This document shows, in pieces, positions 24,042-32,584 of a stretch of DNA of 64,000 nt (positions within the stretch are counted from its first letter, which is position 1; each line of letters starts with the position of its first letter). Where the stretch lies: positions 160,501-224,500 of the forward strand of contig NZ_ML123052.1 of assembly GCF_003846175.1 (NCBI RefSeq), read 5' to 3'. Below the pieces are notes generated by a model. That model did no database searches. It saw only the letters and a list, made by a program, of their open reading frames with translations, and had not been told where the DNA came from. The translations under genes and the position numbers were made by a program. This DNA is from Streptomyces sp. ADI95-17 (GTDB taxonomy: Bacteria; Actinomycetota; Actinomycetes; Streptomycetales; Streptomycetaceae).

Positions 24042-24676
24042 TACTGAATTCCCAGATACTTGTGCGTCTGGAGGGAGAGAGTCCAGCGCGGGTTCTTCAT
24101 GCAGTATTCGACGGTGGCACGGGTATGGGTCTCACGGTGAGCGTCATCCAGCGGTTGCAGCCTGAAGTGCCGGAAGTCCAGTTCTTCGAACTGGGCGGGG
24201 TCACCGCCGGCCTGCGGGTAGACCAGTTTCAGTTCGTCACCCTGGGTGAGGACCAGAGTGGAGCCGATCTTGGGGCTGACGCACAGCCAGTCGATTCCTC
24301 GTGGGGCCGGGCGAGTGCCGTTGGTTTCCACTGCGACTTCGAAGCCGCGCTCGTGCAGAGCCTCGATGGCTTCCTCATCCAGTTGCAGCAGGGGCTCTCC
24401 GCCGGTGCATACCACGAACCGGTGGGCTCGATCGGTCGTGGGCCAGGCGGCCTCCACGGCATCGGCCAGGTCCTGCGGGGTGCGAAAGCGGCCGCCACCT
24501 TCACCGTCGGTGCCGACGAAGTCGGTGTCGCAGAACTGGCAGATGGCGCGGGCCCTGTCCTGTTCCCGGCCCGTCCACAGGTTGCAGCGGGAGAAGCGGC
24601 AGAAGACTGCCGGACGCCCTGCGTGGCTGCCTTCCCCCTGCAGGGTGTAGAAGATTTCCTTGATCAGATAGGTCAT
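24041..24676 (-). CDS. queE: 7-carboxy-7-deazaguanine synthase (QueE)
   Basis: This 211-residue radical SAM enzyme rearranges carboxytetrahydropterin to 7-carboxy-7-deazaguanine (CDG). The cluster motif is the extended QueE form, CNLWTGREQDRARAICQFC, and is followed by VVCTGGEPLLQ and VAVETNGT, which bind SAM. It lies between queC (2-base gap) and queD (1-base overlap). Confidence 0.93.
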   Translation of the reverse strand: MTYLIKEIFYTLQGEGSHAGRPAVFCRFSRCNLWTGREQDRARAICQFCDTDFVGTDGEGGGRFRTPQDLADAVEAAWPTTDRAHRFVVCTGGEPLLQLDEEAIEALHERGFEVAVETNGTRPAPRGIDWLCVSPKIGSTLVLTQGDELKLVYPQAGGDPAQFEELDFRHFRLQPLDDAHRETHTRATVEYCMKNPRWTLSLQTHKYLGIQ

Positions 24677-24678
24677 GC

Positions 24679-25374
24679 TCAGGCGCTCTGGTATCGGACG
24701 GGGTCCTTCACGCCGGCTTCAGCGAAGCCCTTCAGGCGCAGCAGGCAGGTGTCGCACTTTCCGCAGGCCCGCCCCTGCTCGTCGGGGTCGTAGCAGGAGG
24801 AAGTAAGGGAGTAGTCCACGCCCAGTCGCAGGCCCTCGCGCACGATGTCGGCCTTGGACAGCGCGATCAGGGGGGAATGCAGGGTGATCTTGGAGGTTCC
24901 TTCTACCCCGGCCCGGGTGGCCAGGTTGGCCATCGTGGCGAAGGCCTCCATGTACTCGGGGCGGCAGTCGGGGTAGCCGCTGTAGTCCACGGCTGTGACC
25001 CCGGTGAAGATGTCGCTTGCACCGACCGTCTCGGCGAACGCCAGTGCGAACGAGAGGAAGATCGTGTTGCGGGCCGGCACATACGTGATCGGCACCCCAC
25101 CCTCCTCGACGTCCTCCAGCGTCTCGTGCTTGGGCACCTCGATGTCTGAGGTCAGGGCAGAGCCGCCGAAGACCCGCAGATCGATGTCGGCAATGACGTG
25201 CCGGGCCACGCCCTGGGTCTGCGCCACGCGCTGAGCCGCCTCCAACTCGATGCTGTGCCGCTGGCCGTAGCGGAAACTAAGCGCGTAGGGAGTGAATCCC
25301 TGGTCCTTGGCGATGGCCAGCACCGTGGTCGAGTCCAGGCCGCCGCTCAGCAACACGATCGCGGGACGGTCCAT
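24679..25374 (-). CDS. queC: 7-cyano-7-deazaguanine (preQ0) synthase (QueC)
   Basis: This 231-residue ATP-dependent ligase turns CDG into preQ0. It has the PP-loop SGGLDSTT and a C-terminal zinc site including CGKCDTCLLR. It is the first gene of the four-gene preQ0 operon, transcribed away from the DpdA operon. Its product is the base that DpdA inserts into DNA. Confidence 0.93.
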   Translation of the reverse strand: MDRPAIVLLSGGLDSTTVLAIAKDQGFTPYALSFRYGQRHSIELEAAQRVAQTQGVARHVIADIDLRVFGGSALTSDIEVPKHETLEDVEEGGVPITYVPARNTIFLSFALAFAETVGASDIFTGVTAVDYSGYPDCRPEYMEAFATMANLATRAGVEGTSKITLHSPLIALSKADIVREGLRLGVDYSLTSSCYDPDEQGRACGKCDTCLLRLKGFAEAGVKDPVRYQSA

Positions 25375-25497
25375 GCTGTCACTCCCCTATCTGCAGTCCA
25401 GTTTCCTCAGTTGAGGCAGGTGCAGCCTACCCCCCTAACTACCGGCTACAGTAACCACAACAAAAATCGAGTTACGGAAGCCAGGGGTCGAGTCGCA
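25375..25497. promoter_or_regulatory. Divergent promoter region of the Dpd island
   Basis: These 123 bases separate queC (left) from the DpdA operon (right) and must hold both promoters. CCTCAGTTGAGG (25405-25416) has 5-bp inverted arms and may be an operator. I cannot pick -10/-35 boxes with confidence. The A-rich stretch before 25498 resembles a leader. No known preQ1 riboswitch fold is evident. Confidence 0.5.
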
Positions 25498-26391
25498 GTG
25501 AACGAGTTGCCCATCGTGGTCACGTGCACGGACCGGAAGGCCTCACCACCCCCCGCGGACCTGCAAGCCCGCACCCTGCCCAGCGGCGACCTGCCGCAGC
25601 GAGCCGCGGAATGGGCACGCCGCCTGCAGGCAGTCCAGGGCTGGCAGGCGAAACTGCAGGACCTCTACCAGGGGGATCAGTGGCGGCGTGCGCTCGCTCT
25701 CACCGACGCCGCAGCTCGAGCAGGGTTTGTCCCTCGTCTCTATGTAGCCTCGGCCGGCCTGGGCCTACGGCAAGTCTCCAGCCTGGCGCCGTCGTATGCA
25801 GCGACTTTCGTACCACGACACGCAGATTCCGTGGCTTTCTCCAGTCCTGAAGCATCCCGGTGGTGGGATCACCTGCAGCACCTGGACGGCACCAGCGATC
25901 TGTCTAAGATCGCCACGGCCGCCGGACGGGCACTGGTGGTGCTGTCGGAGACCTACGCCCAGGCCATGCAGCGGGACTTGCGCGGGCTCGCGGCCGCCGA
26001 CGCCGAGGTGGTGCTGATCGGGGGCGCCTGCGATCTGGACGGGGTGCTGCGTGTGCCGGCCAATGCCGCCCTGCGGCAGGCCCTCGGCGGAACCCTCACC
26101 AGCTTGAACAACCGCATGGCAGCCTCCTGGCTCGAGCACTGCACGCCGGGCCGCCTCATCAGCCCTGAGGCGCAGGCGCGTTGGGATGCCTGGGCCTCTC
26201 AGGCGGCCCGGCCCGAACGTTACGCACGCACACCTATGTCGGACGAGCTGGTGATCGCCTTCATCAAAGAGATGAAGGCCCTCCACCCCGACTCCTCCCG
26301 CACTCGTCTGCTGCGTCTCTTCAGAGACAAGGGGATGGCCTGTGAACAGAAGCGCTTCGCAGACCTGTACACATCAACGATTGGCCGCTGA
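25498..26391 (+). CDS. DUF6884-like protein in the dpdC position
   Basis: This 297-residue protein starts at GTG 25498. Its opening strand and loop, LPIVVTCTDRKASPP, resemble YaaA/DUF6884-type proteins. Further Rossmann-like strands follow (RLYVASAGLGLRQV, ALVVLSETYAQAM, EVVLIGGACDLDGV), then a C-terminal helix-turn-helix-like segment (LLRLFRDKGMACEQKRFADLY). It overlaps dpdB1 by one base (TGATG). In known Dpd systems DpdC is needed to make the amide form (dADG) from preQ0 in DNA. This gene occupies a matching place and is the best DpdC candidate in the island, but I cannot show homology. Confidence 0.5.
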   Translation: MNELPIVVTCTDRKASPPPADLQARTLPSGDLPQRAAEWARRLQAVQGWQAKLQDLYQGDQWRRALALTDAAARAGFVPRLYVASAGLGLRQVSSLAPSYAATFVPRHADSVAFSSPEASRWWDHLQHLDGTSDLSKIATAAGRALVVLSETYAQAMQRDLRGLAAADAEVVLIGGACDLDGVLRVPANAALRQALGGTLTSLNNRMAASWLEHCTPGRLISPEAQARWDAWASQAARPERYARTPMSDELVIAFIKEMKALHPDSSRTRLLRLFRDKGMACEQKRFADLYTSTIGR

Positions 26392-27524
26392 TGACTTTCA
26401 CTGTGCTTAAGCGTCGGGCCCTGCGGATCGAGCAGCACCCCACGATCCCGCTGTATGTGTTCACGTTGGCGGCAGAAGAGGTGCACCAGGTCGCCGACGT
26501 CGCGCGGATCTCCCGGGACGAGGCCGGCAGGCTCATCGGCTACCAGCGCCCCGAGAAAAAGCAGCACGTCAAGCAGATCCTGGAGTATCTCGACAGTGAC
26601 GAGGTCCTCTTTCCCAACGGACTGATCCTCGCCTTGCCCTCCAGTGTGCGGTTCAAGTCCAGCCCCGGCCCCAGCAGCAGCGACGGCCTGTGTACCTCCG
26701 GGACGCTGGAGATCCCTCTGCCCGATTCCCCCGATGCCCCCCGGCCGGCCTGGATCGTCGACGGCCAGCAGCGCAGCCTCGCTCTGGCCCGCACCCGCAA
26801 CACCCGCCTGGCCGTGACCATCGCCGGGTTTGTCGCCGAAGACCTGGAAACCCAGCGAGACCAGTTCCTGCGCGTGAACACGGTCTCCCCGCTGCCGACC
26901 AACCTCGTCACCGAACTGCTTCCCGAAGTCGGCACGGTGCTGCCGACCAAACTGTCCGCCAGGAAACTCCCCTCGGTCCTGGTCGAAGCCCTCAATCAGG
27001 ACAAGGATTCGCCCTTCCACGGGTTGGTGCGCCGCCCTTCCACCACGGCCGAGCAGAAAGCGGAGGCTGTCGTCACCGACAACAGCCTCACCACGGCCAT
27101 ACAGGAATCCCTCAACTCCCCTTCGGGTGTTTTCTTCCCCTACAAAAATCTGTCCAACGGCACCGTCGACACCGCCACCATCCGGCAGATTCTTGTCATC
27201 TATTGGAATGCCGTCCGGGACACCTTCCCGGAAGCGTGGGGCCTGCCGGCGACTCGGAGTCGGCTGATGCACGGAGTGGGCATCCGCTCCATGGGGCGTC
27301 TCATGGACCGCGTAATGATGGCCATCCCCCCTGCATCCCCCCATGCGCTCGAGCAGGCACGGGCCGAACTCGCACTAGTCGCACCGCACTGCCGTTGGAC
27401 CGACGGGCGCTGGCCGGACCTGAACATCCCTTGGAACGAACTCCAGAACAACCCGCGCCACATCAGCACCCTGTCGAACTACCTCCTCCGTATCTATGTG
27501 CAGGAAAAGGCAAAAGCCGCGTGA
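26391..27524 (+). CDS. dpdB: DpdB-like DGQHR-domain protein, first copy
   Basis: This 377-residue protein belongs to the DndB/DpdB group of ParB-like proteins. The conserved motif is DGQQRSLALA (DGQHR variant), with IGYQRPEKKQHVKQILEYLD near the N-terminus and LFPNGLILAL. DpdB works with the transglycosylase DpdA in inserting preQ0 into DNA. It is coupled on both sides: its start overlaps the previous stop, and its stop overlaps the dpdA GTG. A second DpdB-like gene follows dpdA. Confidence 0.85.
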   Translation: MTFTVLKRRALRIEQHPTIPLYVFTLAAEEVHQVADVARISRDEAGRLIGYQRPEKKQHVKQILEYLDSDEVLFPNGLILALPSSVRFKSSPGPSSSDGLCTSGTLEIPLPDSPDAPRPAWIVDGQQRSLALARTRNTRLAVTIAGFVAEDLETQRDQFLRVNTVSPLPTNLVTELLPEVGTVLPTKLSARKLPSVLVEALNQDKDSPFHGLVRRPSTTAEQKAEAVVTDNSLTTAIQESLNSPSGVFFPYKNLSNGTVDTATIRQILVIYWNAVRDTFPEAWGLPATRSRLMHGVGIRSMGRLMDRVMMAIPPASPHALEQARAELALVAPHCRWTDGRWPDLNIPWNELQNNPRHISTLSNYLLRIYVQEKAKAA

Positions 27525-28741
27525 AATTCTATTTTCCTGACAGTCAGGACCTGGTGAGCCCCACCTACGACTTCGTCAACGACGAGTACTCGCCCTACCG
27601 AGTGCGCCAACGGGACGACGTCTACGCTCACCAGGTTGTGACGCCGATCCCCTACGACGGGATCCTCGTCAGCAAGGCGGTCGTCGACGGATCCGTGAAA
27701 GGCTCGGGAAAATACTCATCCCCGCAGCGCGAGCGTTTCTACCGGCTGGGCGTGAGAAATTTCTTCCGTCTCCCCGAAGCCTGTGCCACCATCGGTGACT
27801 GTGGCGCCTTCAACTATATAGACGAAGAGCGTCCGCCTTACGAGGTGGATGAAGTAATGGACTTCTACGGCCGTTGTGGATTCGATGCGGGAATTAGTAT
27901 CGACCACATTATCTTCGGATATATTCCCGAAGAGTCTGATAAGCAGCCCGAAGATGCCTGGGTCACCCGGCAGCAAATCTCCCTGGAACTTGCCGAAGAA
28001 TTCATTACCGCAACACGAAAATCAGGCGCGCACTTCGAACCGGTCGGTGCAGCACAGGGATGGGGCCCGCAAAGCTACGCGCACAGCGTGAAGCAGTTGC
28101 AGAAGATGGGTTACCGGCGCATCGCACTGGGCGGCATGGTTCCCCTCAAATCGCACGAAATCCTCTCCTGTCTGCGCGCCATCGACGACATTCGCTCCCC
28201 GGGAACAGGACTGCATCTCCTCGGCATCAACCGGGTGGACAGCATGGAACAGTTCGCCCGCCACGGCGTGACCAGTTTCGACAGTACCTCCGCCTTCCGT
28301 CAGGCCTTCATGGATGACCGCAATAACTACCACTCGGCCACCGACTCCTACACGGCCATCAGGGTCCCCCAAGTCGACGGAAACCCCGCCCTCAAGCGGC
28401 TCATCCTGTCCGGGAACGTGTCGCAGGCAGAAGCAATCACCGCCGAGCGAGCCAGCCTGCGCGCCCTGCGCGAATTCGATCGCGAGGAAACGTCCATAGA
28501 GGAGGTCCTGACTGCCCTCGGAACCTACGAATCCCTCGTACTCGGGCCGAAAAAGAAAAGCTACCTCGAAGTGTACGAGCGCACCCTGAGCGATGCGCCC
28601 TGGCGCATCTGTCCCTGCGCCCTGTGCGAGAAGCATGGAATTGAGATCGTGATATTCCGGGGGAGTGAGCGAAACAAGCGTCGCGGATTCCATAATTTGA
28701 CCGTGCTCGAAGCGAAAATGCGATCACTCACCTTCGGGTAA
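27521..28741 (+). CDS. dpdA: DpdA, DNA-guanine transglycosylase
   Basis: This 406-residue member of the tRNA-guanine transglycosylase superfamily swaps guanine in DNA for preQ0. The zinc site is CPCALC plus a downstream His (C364, C366, C369, H391), as in TGT enzymes. Candidate catalytic aspartates lie in GISIDHIIFGY and TSFDSTSAF. LGGMVPLKSHEIL and GLHLLGINR are TIM-barrel strands. The GTG start at 27521 overlaps the dpdB1 stop (GTGA). Genomic context (private preQ0 pathway, DpdB, helicase set) strongly supports action on DNA and not tRNA. Confidence 0.92.
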   Translation: MKFYFPDSQDLVSPTYDFVNDEYSPYRVRQRDDVYAHQVVTPIPYDGILVSKAVVDGSVKGSGKYSSPQRERFYRLGVRNFFRLPEACATIGDCGAFNYIDEERPPYEVDEVMDFYGRCGFDAGISIDHIIFGYIPEESDKQPEDAWVTRQQISLELAEEFITATRKSGAHFEPVGAAQGWGPQSYAHSVKQLQKMGYRRIALGGMVPLKSHEILSCLRAIDDIRSPGTGLHLLGINRVDSMEQFARHGVTSFDSTSAFRQAFMDDRNNYHSATDSYTAIRVPQVDGNPALKRLILSGNVSQAEAITAERASLRALREFDREETSIEEVLTALGTYESLVLGPKKKSYLEVYERTLSDAPWRICPCALCEKHGIEIVIFRGSERNKRRGFHNLTVLEAKMRSLTFG

Positions 28742-28779
28742 GATCCGCCCTCTACTTTTTATCCATGTCAGGAGATGCG

Positions 28780-29883
28780 ATGGCCGACCGCTATGAACTC
28801 AGGCTCCCTGCACTTGAAGTGCGTCAGGGAGACCGAAAAATCTACTGCTTCGCTGTCGACGGAAAGAAGATCCACAGCTTCGCCGCCGTCTCCCGCGTCC
28901 GGCGGGACGACAGCAGCAGCCTGCAGGGCTATCAGCGGCCCGAAGTCCTCAGCCACGTCCGGGGCATCCGCCGCTACCTCGAGTCCGATAACGCCATGCT
29001 CCCCAACGCCCTGGTCTTGGCGTTCGACGAGTCCGTCAGGTTCGAGACCGGAGCACGCCGGGCTGTCGGCGTCGACTACTCCGTCCCGGGAGAATTGGTC
29101 ATCCCCGTCGACGAATCCCTTCCTGATGAGGAAAAGCCCGCCCTGATCGTGGACGGACAGCAGCGCAGCGCCGCCATCCGCGACGCGGACCTGGCCGAAT
29201 TCCCCGTAGCCGCCGTCGGATTCATCGCCGACGATCAACAAGACCAGCGCTCCCAGTTCATCCTGGTCAACTCCACCAAGCCGCTACCCAAGGGCCTCAT
29301 CCACGAACTGCTGCCCGAAACCAGCGGACACCTCCCTCCCTCCTACGCCCGCAAGCGCCTGCCAGCGCAGTTGATGACCCGCCTCAACACCGACGGCAAG
29401 GGCCCCTTCTACGGCCGCGTCGCCAGCCCCACTTCCCCTCACGGCAACATCAAAGACACCAGCCTGCTGCGCATGCTGGAACACAGCCTCTTCGAAGGGG
29501 CCCTCTACCAGTACCGCAATCCCGAAGACGGCTCCGGCGACGTCGAACGCATGCTGCTGCACCTGCGCTCCTTTTGGACCATCGTGCAGGAAACCTTCAG
29601 CGACGCCTGGAAGCTCCCGCCCCGCCAGTCCCGCCTCAGCCACGGAGCAGGCATCCAAGCCATGGGCTTCGTCATGGATAGCCTCACCGACGGCATGGCC
29701 GCCGAAGACGTCGACTGCGACCGGGTCCGCAACGCCATCCTGAGCCTGATGCCGGTCACCGCCTGGACCTCCGGCATGTGGCGCTTCCCCGACGGCGAAC
29801 AGCGCCGCTGGAACGGCCTGCAAAACACCCCCAACGACATCCGCCTGCTCACAGACCTGCTGGTGCGCAGTGTGCGGGGCTGA
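28780..29883 (+). CDS. dpdB: DpdB-like DGQHR-domain protein, second copy
   Basis: This 367-residue paralogue of the protein at 26391-27524 shares LQGYQRPEVLSHVRGIRRYL, LPNALVLAFDESVRFE, VDGQQRSAAIRDA and the C-terminal SRLSHGAGIQAMGFVMD segment. ATG 28780 is chosen because AGGAG lies 5 bases upstream; ATG 28765 is in the leader. Two DpdB-like genes enclosing dpdA is unusual. They could form a heteromer or give different target-sequence choice. It is the last gene of the plus-strand operon, ended by the hairpin at 29895. Confidence 0.85.
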   Translation: MADRYELRLPALEVRQGDRKIYCFAVDGKKIHSFAAVSRVRRDDSSSLQGYQRPEVLSHVRGIRRYLESDNAMLPNALVLAFDESVRFETGARRAVGVDYSVPGELVIPVDESLPDEEKPALIVDGQQRSAAIRDADLAEFPVAAVGFIADDQQDQRSQFILVNSTKPLPKGLIHELLPETSGHLPPSYARKRLPAQLMTRLNTDGKGPFYGRVASPTSPHGNIKDTSLLRMLEHSLFEGALYQYRNPEDGSGDVERMLLHLRSFWTIVQETFSDAWKLPPRQSRLSHGAGIQAMGFVMDSLTDGMAAEDVDCDRVRNAILSLMPVTAWTSGMWRFPDGEQRRWNGLQNTPNDIRLLTDLLVRSVRG

Positions 29884-29894
29884 CCGGCTGGCCG

Positions 29895-29926
29895 TGTTCA
29901 CCGTGCCCTCTCGGGCACGGTGAACA
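29895..29926. terminator. Bidirectional terminator between convergent Dpd operons
   Basis: TGTTCACCGTGCCC (29895-29908) and GGGCACGGTGAACA (29913-29926) form a perfect 14-bp stem with a 4-base loop. It lies between the end of dpdB2 and the end of dpdD, which converge here. Confidence 0.85.
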
Positions 29927-30027
29927 GCAGGTCCACTTCCCGCGTTTGTGGCCGTCTTCGGCCGCTGGGCGGAGCGATGCTGCAGCGCAGGCTTGTGCCG
30001 GGACCGTCGGTCGCGGCACAAGGTGTA

Positions 30028-32067
30028 TCACCGCAGTTGGGGAGGTAGTTCCTGCTGCTTGGCAGCATGCTCATACAAGGTGGTGATGGCCGCGTGAGTC
30101 ACGGAGACCGAGCCGGCTCCTCGGGGGTAGACGATCTCCTTGGCGTACTGACCGATGCAGTTGGTGGCCGCGTGAGCAGCGCACTGCGTGATTACCACGC
30201 TGAAATCCGAGTTTCGGGCTGTCTCCTTCAGATGCTTCGACGCGACCTTTTCTGTTGAGAGCACCACCTTCACAAGGGGGAACTGCCGGGTGATTCGGTC
30301 TTGGACACGCTGCAGCACGCCCTCGTCCAGACCGTAGACCAAGATCTGCGCGGCTCCGACAACCGGCTTGGTTTCATCGTTCTCCGAGGGAGCCTGCTCA
30401 GGCCATTCCAGCCCGAGCCCGAGCTCATTGCTAATAGACCGAGCCGTTGACAGGTATGCCTCATCGAGGCGTCGCATATGGACATGCAACGGACCGAATA
30501 GGAGCTGGGCTGTCTGTACGCGGGCTGCGGGTGCTGGTGCGGCCCATGCCACCAGGCGGTCGACGAAGTCGAGGGCCTGCCCGGCGGTCTCGGGCGCGAC
30601 CCATTCGTCGAATCGCACACTCAACTGTTCCAGGAACTCTTCGTACTCCGCAGCCTTTGGGGCGGAGCGAAGGAACAGTTCCAGGAGAAGGTCCAGGACT
30701 GCGAGGTTCGCTGGGTCGCAGCGCTGGTTGACAATGCTCCGCATGATCGTGGTCAGCGTCTGTCGGAAGGTGAGGTCTGAGCGCGTGAGTTCCTGCAGGA
30801 ACGGCCCGAGCGCGTACTGCCATACGACCTCGTACTCGGTGTCTGTAAGGCCGGCAAATACGTCTGCAATTTCCCCGTCGGACACCGCATCCAGTTGTAC
30901 CGGGGTGTCGCCTCGGCGGACGTCCATCCTGCGGCAAAGCTCGAAGGCGGTCTTGTCTCCCTGGGCGACAGCCTTGACTATTTCCGCCCATGAGTTGAGT
31001 GATGTCTTGGTAGACACGCCATCGGGCTCGGGCTCCGCTGTAGTTGCAAAGTCTGGCTCAGCAGATTTCGCTTCCACAGTGCCCGCTGGAACGGCCCGGC
31101 GGCGGTAGGACACGAGCGCGTCAGGCACGTGGTCCCCACGGCCTTCGGTGTCGAGCAGAGCGATGCTGCGGGAGAGCTCCTCCCCATCGCCTCGTCCGTA
31201 CATACCGACGAGCTGGACAGTGACGGCCTGCTCGCTGAATGCCAGTAGGTCTCCGTCTGCCAGCAACGAGAAATGGCTGTCGGGCGCCTTCAACGCGTCC
31301 ACGGCGCCAACCAGTTCCCCTTCAGCAAGCGCAGGTTCGATGTACGCTGTGAAGAGAGCCGACAGCACCATGTCCTTCACCGGAACAGGCGGGTCCTGAA
31401 GTAGCACTTCTCGGAGCCCTCGCAGTGAAAGGACGTCGTTCGCCCTGCCCTGTGCCGCCAGAAGCCTGATCTCCAAGTGTTTGACGTTGGCCGGCGAGAG
31501 ACCGCCTTGGCGGTCGATCTGCTGAAGGAGCGTCTCGGCGGCCTGTGGTGCACCGCTGAGGAGGGCCGCTTCGAAGTCTGCCAGAAGACGCCCCAAGGGC
31601 TTGGGCGCAGACCAGGCCCTCTCGGGGCTCCGCTCCACCACCTTCACCATGCGTTCCAGCGCAGACCTCAGGCGCTTCCTCTCTTCCGTGTCGGTGGTCG
31701 CCTGGACGACGAACGTGCTTTCCGCTCCATAGCGTTCGAGGATCGGGGCCTCATGGGTCCTGTCGAGCGCAACAGGCACGCTGTAGCCGTACTTCGCAAG
31801 AGAGGGCCCGACAAATGCCACCAGAAGGTCGCGAACAGAAGTGAGTTGCTCACGCCGGCGAGGAATCACGTAGTACGCCATGCGCTGGGTCTGCTCATTC
31901 AGCCAGGGCAGCACCATGGGCGATCTACGGTGATTGACGGCCGCATTTCTCAACAGCGTGATGCCGCGGGGGTACTTACCAGCATCGTTGTGGTCTGGAT
32001 GAAGGAAGAGGTCAACGAACTCCTGTGTACCGGCGTTCTGTTCCGCTACCTCTGCTTTAGACGCCAC
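30028..32067 (-). CDS. dpdD: DpdD-like protein
   Basis: This protein of about 679 residues has no recognised catalytic motif. The N-terminal part (HPDHNDAGKYPRGITLLRNA and PILERYGAESTFVVQ) and a helical middle are followed by a C-terminal Rossmann-like part (VGAAQILVYGLDEGVLQRV, then FPLVKVVLSTEKVASKHLKE and DFSVVITQCAAHA). Size and place at the end of the helicase operon fit DpdD of known 7-deazaguanine systems. GTG 32067 (GGAGG 5 bases upstream) is chosen over ATG 32082. The gene overlaps dpdK by 11 bases. Confidence 0.65.
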   Translation of the reverse strand: MASKAEVAEQNAGTQEFVDLFLHPDHNDAGKYPRGITLLRNAAVNHRRSPMVLPWLNEQTQRMAYYVIPRRREQLTSVRDLLVAFVGPSLAKYGYSVPVALDRTHEAPILERYGAESTFVVQATTDTEERKRLRSALERMVKVVERSPERAWSAPKPLGRLLADFEAALLSGAPQAAETLLQQIDRQGGLSPANVKHLEIRLLAAQGRANDVLSLRGLREVLLQDPPVPVKDMVLSALFTAYIEPALAEGELVGAVDALKAPDSHFSLLADGDLLAFSEQAVTVQLVGMYGRGDGEELSRSIALLDTEGRGDHVPDALVSYRRRAVPAGTVEAKSAEPDFATTAEPEPDGVSTKTSLNSWAEIVKAVAQGDKTAFELCRRMDVRRGDTPVQLDAVSDGEIADVFAGLTDTEYEVVWQYALGPFLQELTRSDLTFRQTLTTIMRSIVNQRCDPANLAVLDLLLELFLRSAPKAAEYEEFLEQLSVRFDEWVAPETAGQALDFVDRLVAWAAPAPAARVQTAQLLFGPLHVHMRRLDEAYLSTARSISNELGLGLEWPEQAPSENDETKPVVGAAQILVYGLDEGVLQRVQDRITRQFPLVKVVLSTEKVASKHLKETARNSDFSVVITQCAAHAATNCIGQYAKEIVYPRGAGSVSVTHAAITTLYEHAAKQQELPPQLR

Positions 32068-32584
32068 GTGCCCTCCATTCATGCTGGTAGTCCACTACTG
32101 CCTGCGCCGCAGCCGGTTCGTCCAACGTATAGCTGATCTGCTCCTTGTTTCGGGCAAGGCCGTTGCGCGTGAAGTTCATGGAGCCGTCGAACATCCAGCC
32201 CGGGCCGACCAGGCTCTTCTCGTGAATGTCCTGGTCCAGGAACACTTCTAGATCCGTACGCTCGACACGGCCCAGAGCGAGACGCTCCAGGAAGATCGCG
32301 TTCGCAGGAGCGTCCTGTGTCACCACGCGAACGGCGGTGCCGCTCATTGCCAGCATCAGCAGCAGGTCGGACAGTCGGCACTGCAGCGGAGGGTCTTCGC
32401 CCAAGAGGTAGTCGAAGGAACCGTCAGCGTTGTCGACCAGGTCCACATCGCTGACCCATGCAGACACCAGCCAGACCTCGCCGCCCGGCGCGGACAGTTG
32501 AGCCAGCAACGCCGTCCGAATCAGAGAGTCCGCACGCAGGGCGCTGCGCGCGTTCGTGCGGAGTGTACGACGAAGGACAGTCAC
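32057..32584 (-). CDS. dpdK: DpdK, phospholipase-D-family nuclease-like protein
   Basis: This 175-residue protein has a single PLD-type HxK motif (IHEKSLVG) with the downstream GSMNFTRNG, as in PLD-family nucleases, which usually act as dimers. VWLVSAWVSDVDLV is the opening strand. In the Dpd system it is the best candidate for the nuclease that cuts unmodified DNA. The start overlaps the dpdJ stop by four bases. Confidence 0.8.
   Translation of the reverse strand: MTVLRRTLRTNARSALRADSLIRTALLAQLSAPGGEVWLVSAWVSDVDLVDNADGSFDYLLGEDPPLQCRLSDLLLMLAMSGTAVRVVTQDAPANAIFLERLALGRVERTDLEVFLDQDIHEKSLVGPGWMFDGSMNFTRNGLARNKEQISYTLDEPAAAQAVVDYQHEWRARGV

Noticed and set aside
25375..25497. preQ1 riboswitch controlling the queC operon
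   Set aside because: No recognisable aptamer pseudoknot or A-rich tail in the right place. The system makes preQ0, and a protein operator is as likely.
29884..30027. CRISPR-like or repeat array between the Dpd operons
   Set aside because: The only structure is a single 14-bp hairpin with no repeated units.
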